Source: Podaxis mareebaensis (Eukaryota; Basidiomycota; Agaricomycetes; Agaricales; Agaricaceae). From it: 64,000 bases of DNA. The stretch covers positions 186,001 to 250,000 of the forward strand of contig JAEUWP010000137.1 of the NCBI GenBank assembly GCA_018524725.1, given 5' to 3'. The notes under the pieces are model-generated. The model was not told the DNA's origin, made no database searches, and worked only from the letters and a program-made list of their open reading frames with translations. A program made the position numbers and the translations under genes. Shown one piece after another: positions 44,593 to 56,181 of this stretch; the first letter of the stretch is position 1; every line of letters begins with the position of its first letter.

Positions 44593-46492
44593 ATGCGTGC
44601 TCCTTTCCGAGCCTCTGCGCTCTTTGCAGCTCTTGCCATACTCTCCTATGGTGTGCAGGCTATACCCAAGGTTTCCCGCGTCGGGCGATACCTCTACAAC
44701 GAGGACGGGAGTCGCTTCTATATCAAAGGCATTGCATACCAGGAGCAAGGTATGTGCTTGAGCGCTATACGTCGCTGATGTCACTTCACATCCTTCCCAG
44801 GAAACGTCGTGGAGAGCAGCGATAATGCTTTCGGAGAACCGTCAGATTTTACGGACCCTCTTTCTCTTCCCGACGCTTGCAAGCGTGATATCCCATTCCT
44901 CCAGCAACTTGCTGTCAATACTATTCGTGTCTATAGCGTCAACTCTTCCCTCAACCATGATGAATGCATGACCGCATTTAGCAACGCTGGTATTTACACC
45001 ATGTTAGTCCTGGTCAACCGTAATGGACTCTTGTACTTGCTGACTTGAGACTAGCATCGACCTTGCCCTGCCTCTTAATGGATCTATCGACCGCGTCGTC
45101 CCTTCATGGGGCACCAACATCCTCGATCAATACATTGCCACCATTGATGCATTTTCCAAGTACGACAACGTTCTCGCTTACAACGTTGGCAATGAGGTCG
45201 TCGTCAGCAACGGTACCCAGGTTGCTCCCTTTGTCAAGGCTGCTGCCCGTGACATTAAGGCATACTTGAGGTCCAAGAACTCGAATGCACTCGTCGGTTA
45301 CGCTGCCATCAATGGTGCTTCTGAATTTAGAATGCCACTCGCCAACTTCCTGTCCTGCGACCCCACCAACAGCAACTCGGATGCCTTCGCCATCGACCTC
45401 TATGGCCTGAACGACTAGTAAGAATATCAATGATTTGCATCTTTATTCCTCAACTTACCTCCAACAAATATAGTGAATGGTGTGGTGACTCGAACTTCCA
45501 AGCTTCCTATGCCCGCACCACTGGCGACTTTGCCGGTTACAACGTGGTCGCATACTTCAGTGAATTCGGTTGTATTACCAGCCCGCCGCGTCTCTGGACA
45601 GAGTCTGCTGCGTTGTTCAGCGCAAACATGTCCGACGTGTGGTCTGGAGGTATTGCTTTCTCATACTTCCCTGCCTCAAGTGTACAGGGCCAGTTTGGCA
45701 TGGTCACCATTTCCGCCGATGGATCCACTGTCCAAACTAGCGATGATTTCAATCGCCTGAAGGATCAATACACGCAAGTTTCGCCGCCGAATACCCCTGC
45801 GATGGGCTCTGTTTCTGCTGCTAGCTATCCTTCTTGCCCCTCAACCAACACCTCTTGGGTTGCCTCCAACACGCTCCCGCCCACTCCTAATTTTGCTGCC
45901 TGCGAGTGCCTGGAGAGCGCCTTGAGCTGTCAATTCACCCCTGCGACCACCAACTATAGCGCTATTGTTGGTGAGTTGCTTGATGTTGGTTGCAGTTTGC
46001 TCGGTCAGCGAGGCGGGTCCTGCGCGGATATTGGTAGTGATGGTCAAGCCGGTGTGTATGGCCGTGTATCAGCCTGTGATCCCAGTAAGCTTTCTCCAGA
46101 CCCGACATGCCCAAGTGTTTCTAATTTCCGTTCCAGCTGTCAAACTGTCATATGTCATGAGCCAATACTATGAAGTTAATAACCGCGATGCACAAGCCTG
46201 TAACTTTGCTGGAAATGGCACTGTCAACCCCCTTGCGCCCTCTGCGTCCGCCGCTGATGCTGCTGCGAGCTCTTGCATTGCAACCCCGACAGCCACGTTC
46301 ACGCCAACCGCACCGGCTGGCGGCGCTGCTGCACCAACTGGCTCTGGGTCTTCTGGCAGTGGAGGTGGAAGTGGATCGGGCAACACCACGCCTAATAGTG
46401 GCTCTACCTTGCACAGTGACATGAACTCGTTCATTGGGATTGGCGTTATGGCCGTCGTCGGCATTGCTAGTGCGATTTGGACTCTCTTTTGA
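44593..46492 (+). CDS. GPI-anchored 1,3-beta-glucanosyltransferase (GH72, Gas/Gel family) with CBM43
   Basis: Cell-wall enzyme that cuts and rejoins beta-1,3-glucan chains outside the plasma membrane. Exons 44593-44749, 44801-45002, 45055-45417, 45474-46084 and 46137-46492 give 562 residues. Order: signal peptide (SALFAALAILSYGVQA); GH72 domain with IRVYSVNSSLNHDECM, acid/base Glu in AYNVGNEVV and nucleophile Glu in VVAYFSEFGC; and a Cys-rich CBM43 (X8) domain (CECLESALSCQF to CNFAGNGTVN). A Ser/Gly/Thr-rich stem and a hydrophobic GPI-signal tail (FIGIGVMAVVGIASAIWTLF) follow. All expected parts are present, so it should be active. CBM43 marks the Gas1/Gas2 rather than the short Gel branch. 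Confidence 0.95.
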
Positions 46493-46742
46493 TCAGACTA
46501 TGAACATTCCGAAAATTAGTGTATTAACGATTTTTGGACGATATCTTTGTACTTGAAGTACGGTATGGACACTGGACATTACCTTTTCTTATACGTCACT
46601 GGAAATGGATGCACAGACCGTCGGAGTTTGAAAGTTTCAAACATAGTTCTCACGGCAAGGGGTGAATTGATTCGAGACAAGTTTTGTTCAGATTTAATTC
46701 CTGGTCTTCAACGCCCAACTGGCTTCACCTGACGCTTCCCCC

Positions 46743-48673
46743 ATGGCCACCGCCATTCCTGCAGAGGGCGCTAGAATGCGAACTCCGAGCTGGTCTACTC
46801 CAGACGAACAGTCTCTAGGCAATGGATCCAATCTGCAGAACCCTTCCAACGCGCCTCCTCAGTCCTTACCGCCTATGCCTAGTGAAGACCACAACGCCAT
46901 CCGGGAGCCCGAAAACCCAGACCTCAACCGTGCTTCCAGTGTTGGTGACATTAGTATGTCTGGGGGCAAAAGTGACACTTTCCGTGAAAATGGCAACAAG
47001 CAAGTCAAGGTGCTTAGGTCTTTTCCTCTCTCCTGTTCTACATGTTCTCTCGTGCGCTTGTCCCTCTTTCTTCGTTTGGATGCCTCCCCACCTCTACCTT
47101 AACCCTATCGACCGTGCTGTGCTCGATTCTGTCGTCTGCTTGATCTCGCGGGGCGTTGTATCTCAGCTTCAGCTCAGGGCGGCTTCCAGCACGTTTCCCG
47201 CCTACCACTGTTTAATAACCTCCAATCTCTGTGACTTTGGAACTTGGTGTTTACGCTTCTGTGCTCGCAGCCGAATAAGGTCTACATTGGTGGCCTGCCT
47301 GAACATACTCGGGAAGCAGACTTGCAGAATTGCTTTGGCAAGATTGGCAATATTGTCAATATTGAATTGAAGTATGTGTTCGGGTCACTGGCTGTGTGCG
47401 TGATGCTAACATTGGGATAGGGTCGGCTATGGCTTCGTGGTATGACATATTCCGTTTGAAAGAGGTCCGCGCGCTGAAGTGGATTCTTAGGAATTCGATA
47501 GTCGCGAAGCCGCCGAGGAGAGCGTTGCTAAGTACAATGAAGGTCATTTTATGGGCAACAAAATCAAAGTTGAGCTCTCCCATGGAGGTGGTCGTACGGC
47601 TAAATTCAATGGCGACCCCGGTGCGTGTTTCAGATGTGGTCAAATGGGACATTGGGCCAGGTGAATAGATACTCTTCCTGCTTGTAACTTTGCATCTGAC
47701 ACCGCACACTCCAGGGAATGTCCCAGCAATAATGGACTGTGAGCGTTTCGCAATTTTTAGCCCTATTCCGACCTGATCGTTTCGTCTTTATCCAGACCAT
47801 ATCAGAGGCGCCCACCTCATGAGCCTCCCTTGATTGACCGCATTCAACGGGACTATCCTCCCCGGGGTCCTCCACCTAGGGATGACTATGTGCACCCTCG
47901 TTATCCTCCACCGCCACCCAGGGATTCACGCTATGATTATCCTCCTCCCCCACGAAGGGCACCTTCACCTAGAGATTACAGGGACTATCCTCCCCCGCCT
48001 CGTGCTCGTGACTATGATGACTACAGACGTGGCCCTCCACCACCGGACAGAGATAGGTACCCTCCTCCGCCGCCAGATTACAGGAGTCGCTATCCCCCGC
48101 CACCTGATCCTGGTTATCGTGGCTATGGCGGTCCTCCACCTCCACCTCCGGGTGCTTATGATCGATATGATAGACGAGGCGACCGCTATGGGAATTATCC
48201 TCCTCCCCCTCCTCCAAGGGCTAGGACTCCTCCACTTCGTGGCCGGGATGACTATGATAGGCTGCCTCCGAGGCAAGTTGCTGGCTGCGCGGCCGCTTAC
48301 GGGAAACTGAACCTGGTTGCTCTCTCTAGGGACTATCCTGACTACCGTGGTCGACCTCCGTCTCCTCCGCATCGTTACTCTGACTATAGTCGGCCTCCTG
48401 AACCTCCCGCCAGACTTAGGTATTTTATTGATTGTTACTTCGACACCGATTTCTCCGGACTCAATGCGAGTTAACAGTAGGCGTCGTTCTGAAAGTCCTT
48501 CCCGCCCTCCGTATGACTATGCTCCGAATGGCTACGGCGGTGGCGGTCCTGGCCCTGGTCCGAACTCTGGACCTCCTGCTCCTCTGCCCCCTCGTGGAAA
48601 CCCTCGTGACTACCCTCCTCCACGCAATGCCCGTGAACCCCCAGAACCAGTTGGCGGTTACAGACGACCCTAA
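46743..48673 (+). CDS. RNA-binding protein with RRM, CCHC zinc knuckle and Tyr/Pro/Arg-rich tail (SR-like)
   Basis: Nuclear RNA-binding protein, probably in splicing or mRNA processing. Exons 46743-47009, 47271-47371, 47421-47439, 47491-47660, 47715-47738, 47796-48272, 48330-48419 and 48481-48673 give 446 residues. The RRM has RNP2 KVYIGGLP and RNP1 VGYGFVEF. One CCHC knuckle follows: CFRCGQMGHWARECP, with ligands Cys-X2-Cys-X4-His-X4-Cys. The second half is built of short repeats such as DYPPPP, RGPPPP and RDY, with Arg-Ser dipeptides near the end (RRRSESPSRPP). RRM plus CCHC recalls SRSF7/RSZ proteins, although the tail is Tyr/Pro-rich rather than a plain RS domain. The first intron is 261 nt, and the intron at 48273 is of GC-AG type. 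Confidence 0.88.
47830..48270 (+). repeat. degenerate tandem repeats coding Tyr-Pro-rich motifs
   Basis: CCTCC-rich coding tract that reads as about twenty variants of RDYPPPP, YPPPPP and RGPPPP within the RRM protein. Other frames stay open for up to 158 codons because of this composition. Tracts of this kind often drive phase separation of RNA-binding proteins (inference). Confidence 0.7.
48273..48329 (+). other. GC-AG intron in the RRM/zinc-knuckle gene
   Basis: Donor CCGAG|GCAAGT, acceptor CTCTCTAG; 57 nt. It joins PPR to DYPDYRGR and keeps the repeat pattern. The donor matches the strong GC-donor consensus AG|GCAAGT. The nearest GT donor would break the frame. Confidence 0.75.
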
Positions 48674-48903
48674 AATTGGGCACGGTTCCAGCTTGCCTCA
48701 ATTGAACTCAATCTTGATGATCTTGCCTCTACCCAACTGCTCTGCTAACCGGCTCTGGATTGTCAGGCCATCTTTGGTTAATATCTTGATTCCCATCCCA
48801 ATTTCTTTCAATCATATCATTGGAATTCTAATCGCGTTACTTTCGCTGTCCAACCTACTGACTAGTTACTGGAAAGGACACTACTACTCGCGGTTTGCTA
48901 CTA

Positions 48904-51900
48904 CTACGAGTCAATGCTATACTTGCCTTCAGCCATTTCATATAGATGTTGTTTGTCTCCTGATTCTTCAACCAAAGAACGAAGGAAACCATTTTCTTTC
49001 TTGAGTAGATTTGCTGGGCTGTCAAATTCGACCTGGGAAAGTTCATGAATAAGTCTATGGGAACTCGTTGGCTCGGGACTTACAATGCGGCCAGCGTCGA
49101 GCACCATCTTTCAGTGAAATGTTAGGTTGGATATAGTGCCAAGAGGGACCTGTAACTCACGATTTTATCTGCATCCATAATAGTTTGTAAGCGATGCGCA
49201 ATGGTGATTACTGTAGTATCACGTCCGAGCTCATTCCGAAGAGAAGACTGGATAGCAGTATCAGTCTTGTGATCTAAACACACCCCATGTCAGTATGAGG
49301 ATCCTACGCACTTGAGTAACGGAACATAGAACATACCAATTGCGGAAGTAGCTAAGCGGGAGAGCAAATTTCCATGAGCCTAAAACAAGAAGAATGGATG
49401 GATGTCTGACACACCTTCATCCAGAATCAACAACTTGCTTCCCCGCACGATAGCCCGTGCCAAAGCGAGAATCTGACGTTGGCCAACAGACAAGTTATTC
49501 CCACCGCTAGAAATCTTGGTATCAAGTGTGATTCTGCCCTCGTCCATGTCAGCTTGCAGTGCGAAGAGACCTGCAGCTCGAAGCGCATCATTCAAAGTTG
49601 CGTCGTCGTATTGGTCGAAAGGATCGAGGTTGTGCCTGAGGGTATCGCTCAGAAGTTCGGGCTAGAGCAGCAGTAAGTGGCATGTTACAGGTGGGCAGAA
49701 TTATGTGCTCACGATTTGAGGGATGATCGTCACTTTGGAACGCAGAGCGTCGAGATTGATATCGGAGGTCTTGATGCCATCGTAGAAAACATTACCCTCC
49801 GTGAGGATGCACCGCAGTAAAGCGAGAGTTAGTGAGCTCTGTGTCAAGAAAGAGACCGTTAGTCAACATCTATGTAGATTAAAAGATTGACGTGCCTTTC
49901 CCGAACCTGTGCGACCGACTGGCAAACTAATATCAGACGAGAAAGGGCAGAGTAGCGTTTGTTTAGCATACCGATTCCGACTCGTTCACCGGAGTCGATT
50001 TGGAACGAGATGTCATGCAGGACTTTGGGTCCGTTTTGAGAGTATCGTGCAGAGAGCTTTTCCACAACGAGAGAGCCACTCGCCGGCCAATATGCCGGTG
50101 GTACGCCCTCGGGAGTCGCTTTGGGCTCTTGCTCAATATTGATGTAATTGTGAATACGTTCGAGACTTCGAGACCGTCAGTAAAGGACATCCATAGTCGT
50201 AAGCAGCGTACCTGTTGCCTGGAAATGGTTCAGAGGATGAAATCTAAGTGGATTAAGATAAGACATACCTTGAACCTCGAATTCGTTAAGGCTGCGGATC
50301 CACCAGAGAATCATGCCACTGAATCCCACTGCAAAAATGATGAGACTCATGGCATTTTACAAGTCTGAAAATGTGACTTGCCTGCCATGTTGAGCGAAAA
50401 ACCGATGTTAGCCGCAGAATGATCTTGGAAGTATACCAAGTACACCCCCAGCCCAGCCGCGAAGAGGCCACTGATCGTGTCAATCCTGACGCACACCCAT
50501 CGGTTGAGGTTGTAATAAACGCGAGCCGCTCTTGTGTAACGGTTGATGCGTTCCATAGATTCCTTGATGAAAGGCTTCTCGGCTGCGTAAGCTCGGATGG
50601 AAGCTGGAGGCAAAAATCAGTATCAATATATGTATGTACTCTTGGATATAAACTACTTACTGAGTCCTGCAATCGCAGCTCCGAAACTAAGAAGTGCTCA
50701 GCCAGCCACTCATTATTTTGGGACAGCTTTCACTTACTGTCCGACTACCGGAGCTTTGGCGTTTGACATCTCTCGTTTGACCGACAACTGAGCAGCCATG
50801 TAAATCTGACCAACCCAACCACCAATCGCACCAACGATGATTCCAGGGATTAAAAATATGGGAGTCATGAACACAACAGCAGCGAGCTTCATCACCATGG
50901 ATATTGTAATTTCCGTTAACCATTTCAAGTTATCCTTAATGGGTCCGTCAACTGAAAAAGAGGATCAAAACAATGTAGAGCGACGTTACAAAGGGCTGAC
51001 CTGCTCTAATATCCTGAGTACACCTTGTAATGATTCGAGATGTAGGGGTAGTATCAAGCCACCTTGGGACTTTTTAGTAAATGTTGCGGAATTAGCTCGA
51101 CGAGAAGCAATACCTAAGCGTTGTTCCGAGAATAGACTCCACAAGCCTGCGGTGTAGATGTCGTGATGCACGAAGCGTTCCATAGATATAAATCACAAAG
51201 GCAGTCATGTAAAGCGTTACAGCGAGAGCCAACAAAACGACTGGAAGGAAATCATGAGAACGGCATCCCATCCGGTCGTGCGATGGTGAACGTACCATAT
51301 ATGCCCAAATAGCTATGCAAGAAGCTGTTAACCAGAATTCAATAGAGAAACAATGATCACTCACAAAGGGACAGAAATCTCGGAAGCTGGATGGTGTTCA
51401 TATTGAGAGGCCCAGTAACCCAAGTACCAGGTTTGGAAAGCCGCTATGAACTCGACCGCAAGCAGCCCTGCGAGGAAGCTGGTGAAGAATAATGCAGGAT
51501 GATTGCCTCCCAACCCGATGAGGAAGAGTTTGACTGCCATATGTGAGTATCGAATTTAGCTCCACCAATTGTTAGGTGACATACTAGATTGCCAACCCAC
51601 ATGCCCCTCGTCAATCTCTTCTGCCATGATCAGTTTGCCGTCTGACTGGGGTGCAGTCGGTTTATCAACTTCCTCTTCAGACATCCCCATAGCCTCTTCA
51701 TCTCGCTGTAACTCTTTGGAGATTGTTTTATCAGCTCCAAGAACTTCAAGAATAGTCCCTTGAGCGACGATGCTTCCGTCCGTATTGATTGAGACAGCGA
51801 AATTTGCCAGAGAGCGAACCATGGCGATATTATGAGTCTGGCTTCGATCTCAGCAGCGCGATGGCATTTTACGGTACGATAGACATACCACAAGAATGAC

Positions 51901-53976
51901 AGTTCTACCCTTGACGAGATCGCCTGCGAGACATTTGTCAACGACCCACTTTGCTGTGTGCACACTTGAAATGCATGAGTAGTCGAATGAGTTATTAACA
52001 TACGAGAACTCACTCAAGAGCCGCAAGGACATCGTCAAGGAGAATGATTTGCGCAGGAGAATATATCGCGCGAGCAAGGGTGACACGAGCTTTTTGCCCG
52101 CCACTGAGAGTTAATCCCTTCTCACCAACCTCGGTCTGATCTCCGGCTTCGAAGAGCTCAAGGTCGCGTTCCAAACCACATTGATAGATGACCTTGCGGT
52201 ACCGGTCCTCATCGTAAGGAGAGCCAAATAGAATGTTCTCCTGTATAGAGTTGGTAAGCCGGCAAAAGGGGCGACTGGCACAGAAGGCAAGGAACCAACC
52301 CTGATTGTTTCGTTTTGAACCCAAGATTCTTGCGCGGCATAGGCAACACCACCTTTGCGCGGTAGATTGAACCAAGAATTTGGCCCAGTGGGGATGTAAT
52401 GCAATTCGCCAAGCAGGGCCATGAGCATAGAAGTCTTGCCAGAACCAGTGGGTCCAACAATCAGGTTCAAGGAGTTCGGCTTGAACAACAGCTCTCCCTC
52501 GATCTTGAGCATATATTTGCGTTTTGAGGGCGTCAGGGTCCCGTCCGTATCAGCTGACCAAGCAAACGATGACTCCCCGAAACCAATACGCTCGTCATCT
52601 GCTTTCGACTGCCCAAAGAATAAACTGGGGTCTTTGCCAGCGTAGGTATCAAGAAGTTCTGTCTAAAATATAGATTACTATGCGCAACGAGTGAAAATGA
52701 AACATTAGATCACATACATTTTTAAGGAAATCATTGACACGATCAAGGGAAACCTTGCCAGCAATGACGTTGTTAACCATGAAGAATGCCATGAAAAGCT
52801 GGTCTCGTAGAAGATCAAACACCGTCATTGAGCTGAATACGATCGAGACCTTGAGCTCCTGTTTCATGATAACGGTCTGTGTGGCAATGGTGAGGAGGTT
52901 GCGACAAGTCGAAAGGGGTGAAAACATACACTAAGAACGGTGAGTATCACAGACGGCGTCACACGAGAGTTGGACTCACAAAGTCGAATACGTGGCCACC
53001 ATTACAAAAACAGGAATCGCATAGCTTGAAGGGAGAATCAACTATTAGCGAAACAACAGGGCAACGAGGCTTACTTGACGTTTCCATTGATCAGGTCCAG
53101 AACCTGTCTCTTCCATAGCCAAACCAATTCTTCCTCCCGTTTTTCTACAATCTTTTCTTCCATCTTCTTCTCCCAGCCGAACAACTTGATCATTCTGAGG
53201 ACATTCATCGCTGAATACACGGTTATACATAAGAATCCTTTGTGGTACGAGATATCAGATAACCTCACCTTCAGTGACAGTCTGCACGCGAGCATCAGTT
53301 CTCTTCAATCTGTTCTGTTGGACACTTTGGATTCTCTGAGCAATCCAGCCTGGAATCGGGAACAGAAGAATCATCACTGCCAGACCGACGAATGCACTAG
53401 CAAAATTATGTGACCTATATTCAGTCTCGATTTTAATAGTGTGAATGCAGAGACGCACCTCCAGCCAAGAATTATGTAGAGGAAAGTGATGCACAACAAA
53501 ATCTGCAACGGTATGTAGACAACGACGAACATAAGATCCCGAGCGTCAACAATATTCCCTAGATCGGTGGTAACAAGATTGTTGATGCGGCCAACAAGAT
53601 TACTGGCGCTGGACGTTCCCGCTGGAGCCTCATCCACCTTCTTGGCCTTATCCTTGCCTCGTTTGGATCCCCGGGACGAGGTGGATTTCACGCTTGACGA
53701 GCTCGCACGGACGGTTTCCTCCGAAGTTGAATATGCACCAGCACTAATGGCAGTGGTGCCCCGTGAATGTTCTGAGTCCCCTTCCAAAGTACTAGTTGCA
53801 GTCGCAGTGCTCTCATGAGTGCTCTCTGCAACAGGAGTAGTGGGAGTTTCCGGTGATGTGGCAGGCCGTTCGTCTTTGGTTTTCTCGGTCTCGGCTTTGA
53901 CACGAATGCGAAGCGAGTGCTCGAAGACGAGTTGGGTAATAATTGCTTCACATCGAACCAAAGTTCGGGTCTGCGC

Positions 53977-54007
<31 letters not shown>

Positions 54008-55542
54008 AAAAGTAAGAGCAAGATCCCGTAGGAGAGGACATACCGCAAAGAAAATATAGCCCTGGAAACACAGGGAAGTACCCAACGGACCCAAGAAGAG
54101 GCAGATAATCCAAACCCAGGGTTGAGCAGTAGCTTCCCGACCATGCGTTTCGAGGTAACTGTAAGTCAACTGAGAAATCCGAAAGGCCCACAATTTCAAA
54201 AACCACTAACCTGAGCAGGCGATTGATACTAATTGGGGACACGAATGAAGAAATAACCATCAAAGCGATAAGAACGCCCATCGCAATGTACTCGAACCGG
54301 AATACCTTCATAAGACCCCAAAAGATATGGCGTTTGCTGGCACCGGAGAACAAGTCCAGATGCTTTTATAGATAGTAAGCGACGCTAACATCACAATAAC
54401 ATGGGTAGACATGCCTTGAAACTCGCAAGTTTGAGGTTATGAGCATAATCATAGTCAGCGAGCGTTGGGAGTTGGTTGTGTGCGAGGTGAGGAATACGAT
54501 ACGCTAAAAATACGATGGGATCCAGGAAAGAATACGTCACCATCGAAAGGATGGATGCCGTCTGCTCCGGATTTGGTTCCAACGGATTCTACAAAAGACG
54601 CGTCACCACACTCATCATTTTTAAAATCCCGGAATGACGCTATTACCTTTGGATCGAAGGGGACATATTCCCGAGGAGAGATGAGCGGAACTACGATACC
54701 AGCAAGGAAGAGGACAACTATCTTGATCCAAAGGAGTGTGCCTTCGGCAGTGTCTTTTGGCCGAGCGCTGAAGGTCGTCAGAGGATATAGGTCCCGGTAA
54801 GCGTAGACAGAGAAAGTGAGGAAATAGATTATGGTGGTATGCCGGCTTGCAGTTACAGCCCATCGTTTAGACGCGAGAACAGTGATCAGAGATAAGAAAG
54901 TGGTATACAGCTGATACGTGGATAGTTAGACGGAATTTCGATGGTCAAGGCTCGGACTCACGTAGACGGCGCCAAACGCTAAATCGAATGGCTGCATCCC
55001 AGAGGGCGGAGCACTGCCCCATCCCCAGCTCTGCGCCAACGGTGCATCTTGCTCGACTAATATATCTTCAGGAGCAGTGCTCCCGCCGCGACGGGCAGTA
55101 ATAATAGTGAGGGTCAGGAGCGCAACACCGCCAAACATCCGCGTAACTTGGTACCAGAAGGCAAGTGGACCCCCATGGCTGTTGATATGGCGCTTCAACT
55201 TTTCACGAAAGCCAGAGGAAGTTGCATCATTCCGCCCTTGTTCAGTTGGTTCTTCTGCGGTACGTGGCTGAAGCAGATTGCAAACCCAGGACACGGAAAT
55301 TCTGAGAAGAATAGTCCCCAAAGACGCCACGGCAGTAATGGGAGGTATCGCTAGTGTTTCGCGCAGCAACCTGAAAGGGAGGTGATATTCAGCGTGTGCC
55401 CTCGAAAATTGCGAAACAGCAAACTGAGGCACCTCTGAATGAGCTCGATAGCCCGAGCTTCTGACCATGCCCCAAGGACACTTTCCCCGAAGAGGTACGC
55501 AGCTTCCAACGTGTAAGAAGACGTTGAAGCTGGAGGAGGCAT
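48904..55542 (-). CDS. ABCC-type (MRP-like) full ABC transporter
   Basis: Full-size exporter of the multidrug-resistance-protein subfamily, with two transmembrane domains and two nucleotide-binding domains. The start is MPPPASTSSYT at 55542. Exon 1 splices from ELIQR to LLRETLAIPP. An N-terminal TMD0-like part is followed by TMD1 (ILSMVTYSFLDPIVFLAYR). NBD1 has Walker A GPTGSGKTS, signature LSGGQKAR and Walker B IILLDDVLAALD. NBD2 has Walker A with TGSGKSS, signature LSVGQRQ and Walker B LLILDEATSAID, split by small exons near 49400. The stop is at 48904. TMD1 holds a Ser/Thr/Glu/Lys-rich insertion of about 95 residues (53900-53600). NBD1 lacks the usual catalytic Glu after Walker B (LLDDV), as is typical for ABCC proteins. 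An intron carries a (GAT)10 run. The substrate is unknown. Confidence 0.92.
53977..54006. repeat. (GAT)10 microsatellite in an ABCC intron
   Basis: Ten perfect GAT copies on the + strand (ATC on the coding strand). They lie in the intron before the exon beginning TRTLVRCEA, immediately upstream of the acceptor GCGCAG. The tract occupies the place of the polypyrimidine region, and its length is likely to vary between strains. Confidence 0.9.
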
Positions 55543-56181
55543 GCTGACGTGCCTACGACACGAACTAATGGGATATGGAACGCGGCTGTTGAAGGGTGTT
55601 ATAAAGTTGTGACGAAAAATGTATAAATGTGTACGATGCCGCAGGCGCTTATTTATGATCTCACGAATTGATCTTCCCTCTCGAAGCATACTTATTTGTC
55701 CCCACAAGGACGGCGAAAAAGGCAACCATCAGCGTCCCACATGCTTCCTTGACTCGAACCGCGTGGGGGAAGCCAGATATATGTAGAGGGTACCTGTATG
55801 ACTTGTATGGCCGTGCCTTCAGTGCATCCCCGATAATAGTCTACCCCGAATGAGACATTCGAAGAACACAACTAGATGCTGGTTGGCTGACCAGACCTGT
55901 CAAAGCGCAACCGTCGACGTTGACTCATTTTCGGCGACTGAAATAGTCCCTGTCGCCCATGTAGGGGTTGACTGAGTCATTCGGGTTGGAGCAAGGGGTG
56001 CAGGGCGACGTGAATGAAATGATCGGATACACACGAGCCCTTGACAGGCGGAAGGAAGAGATAAGAATCGAGTTGAATAACGTGACTGGAATTGTCTGGG
56101 GCCTTGGTGGCATCGTGATGAAGGCTGGGAACACTCTGCGCATGCTCCCTCCCTCCTGCCCCCGCAAATATCCACGTCCTG
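55543..56181. other. divergent intergenic region, ABCC to RhoGAP
   Basis: A 639-nt region that serves as promoter for both genes. Overlapping frames on both strands have no recognisable domain. A pyrimidine-rich stretch lies near 56145-56163. Confidence 0.5.

Noticed and set aside
47834..48310. 158-codon alternative frame in the RRM gene
   Set aside because: The frame stays open because of CCTCC repeats. The other frame contains the zinc knuckle continuation and all splice phases.
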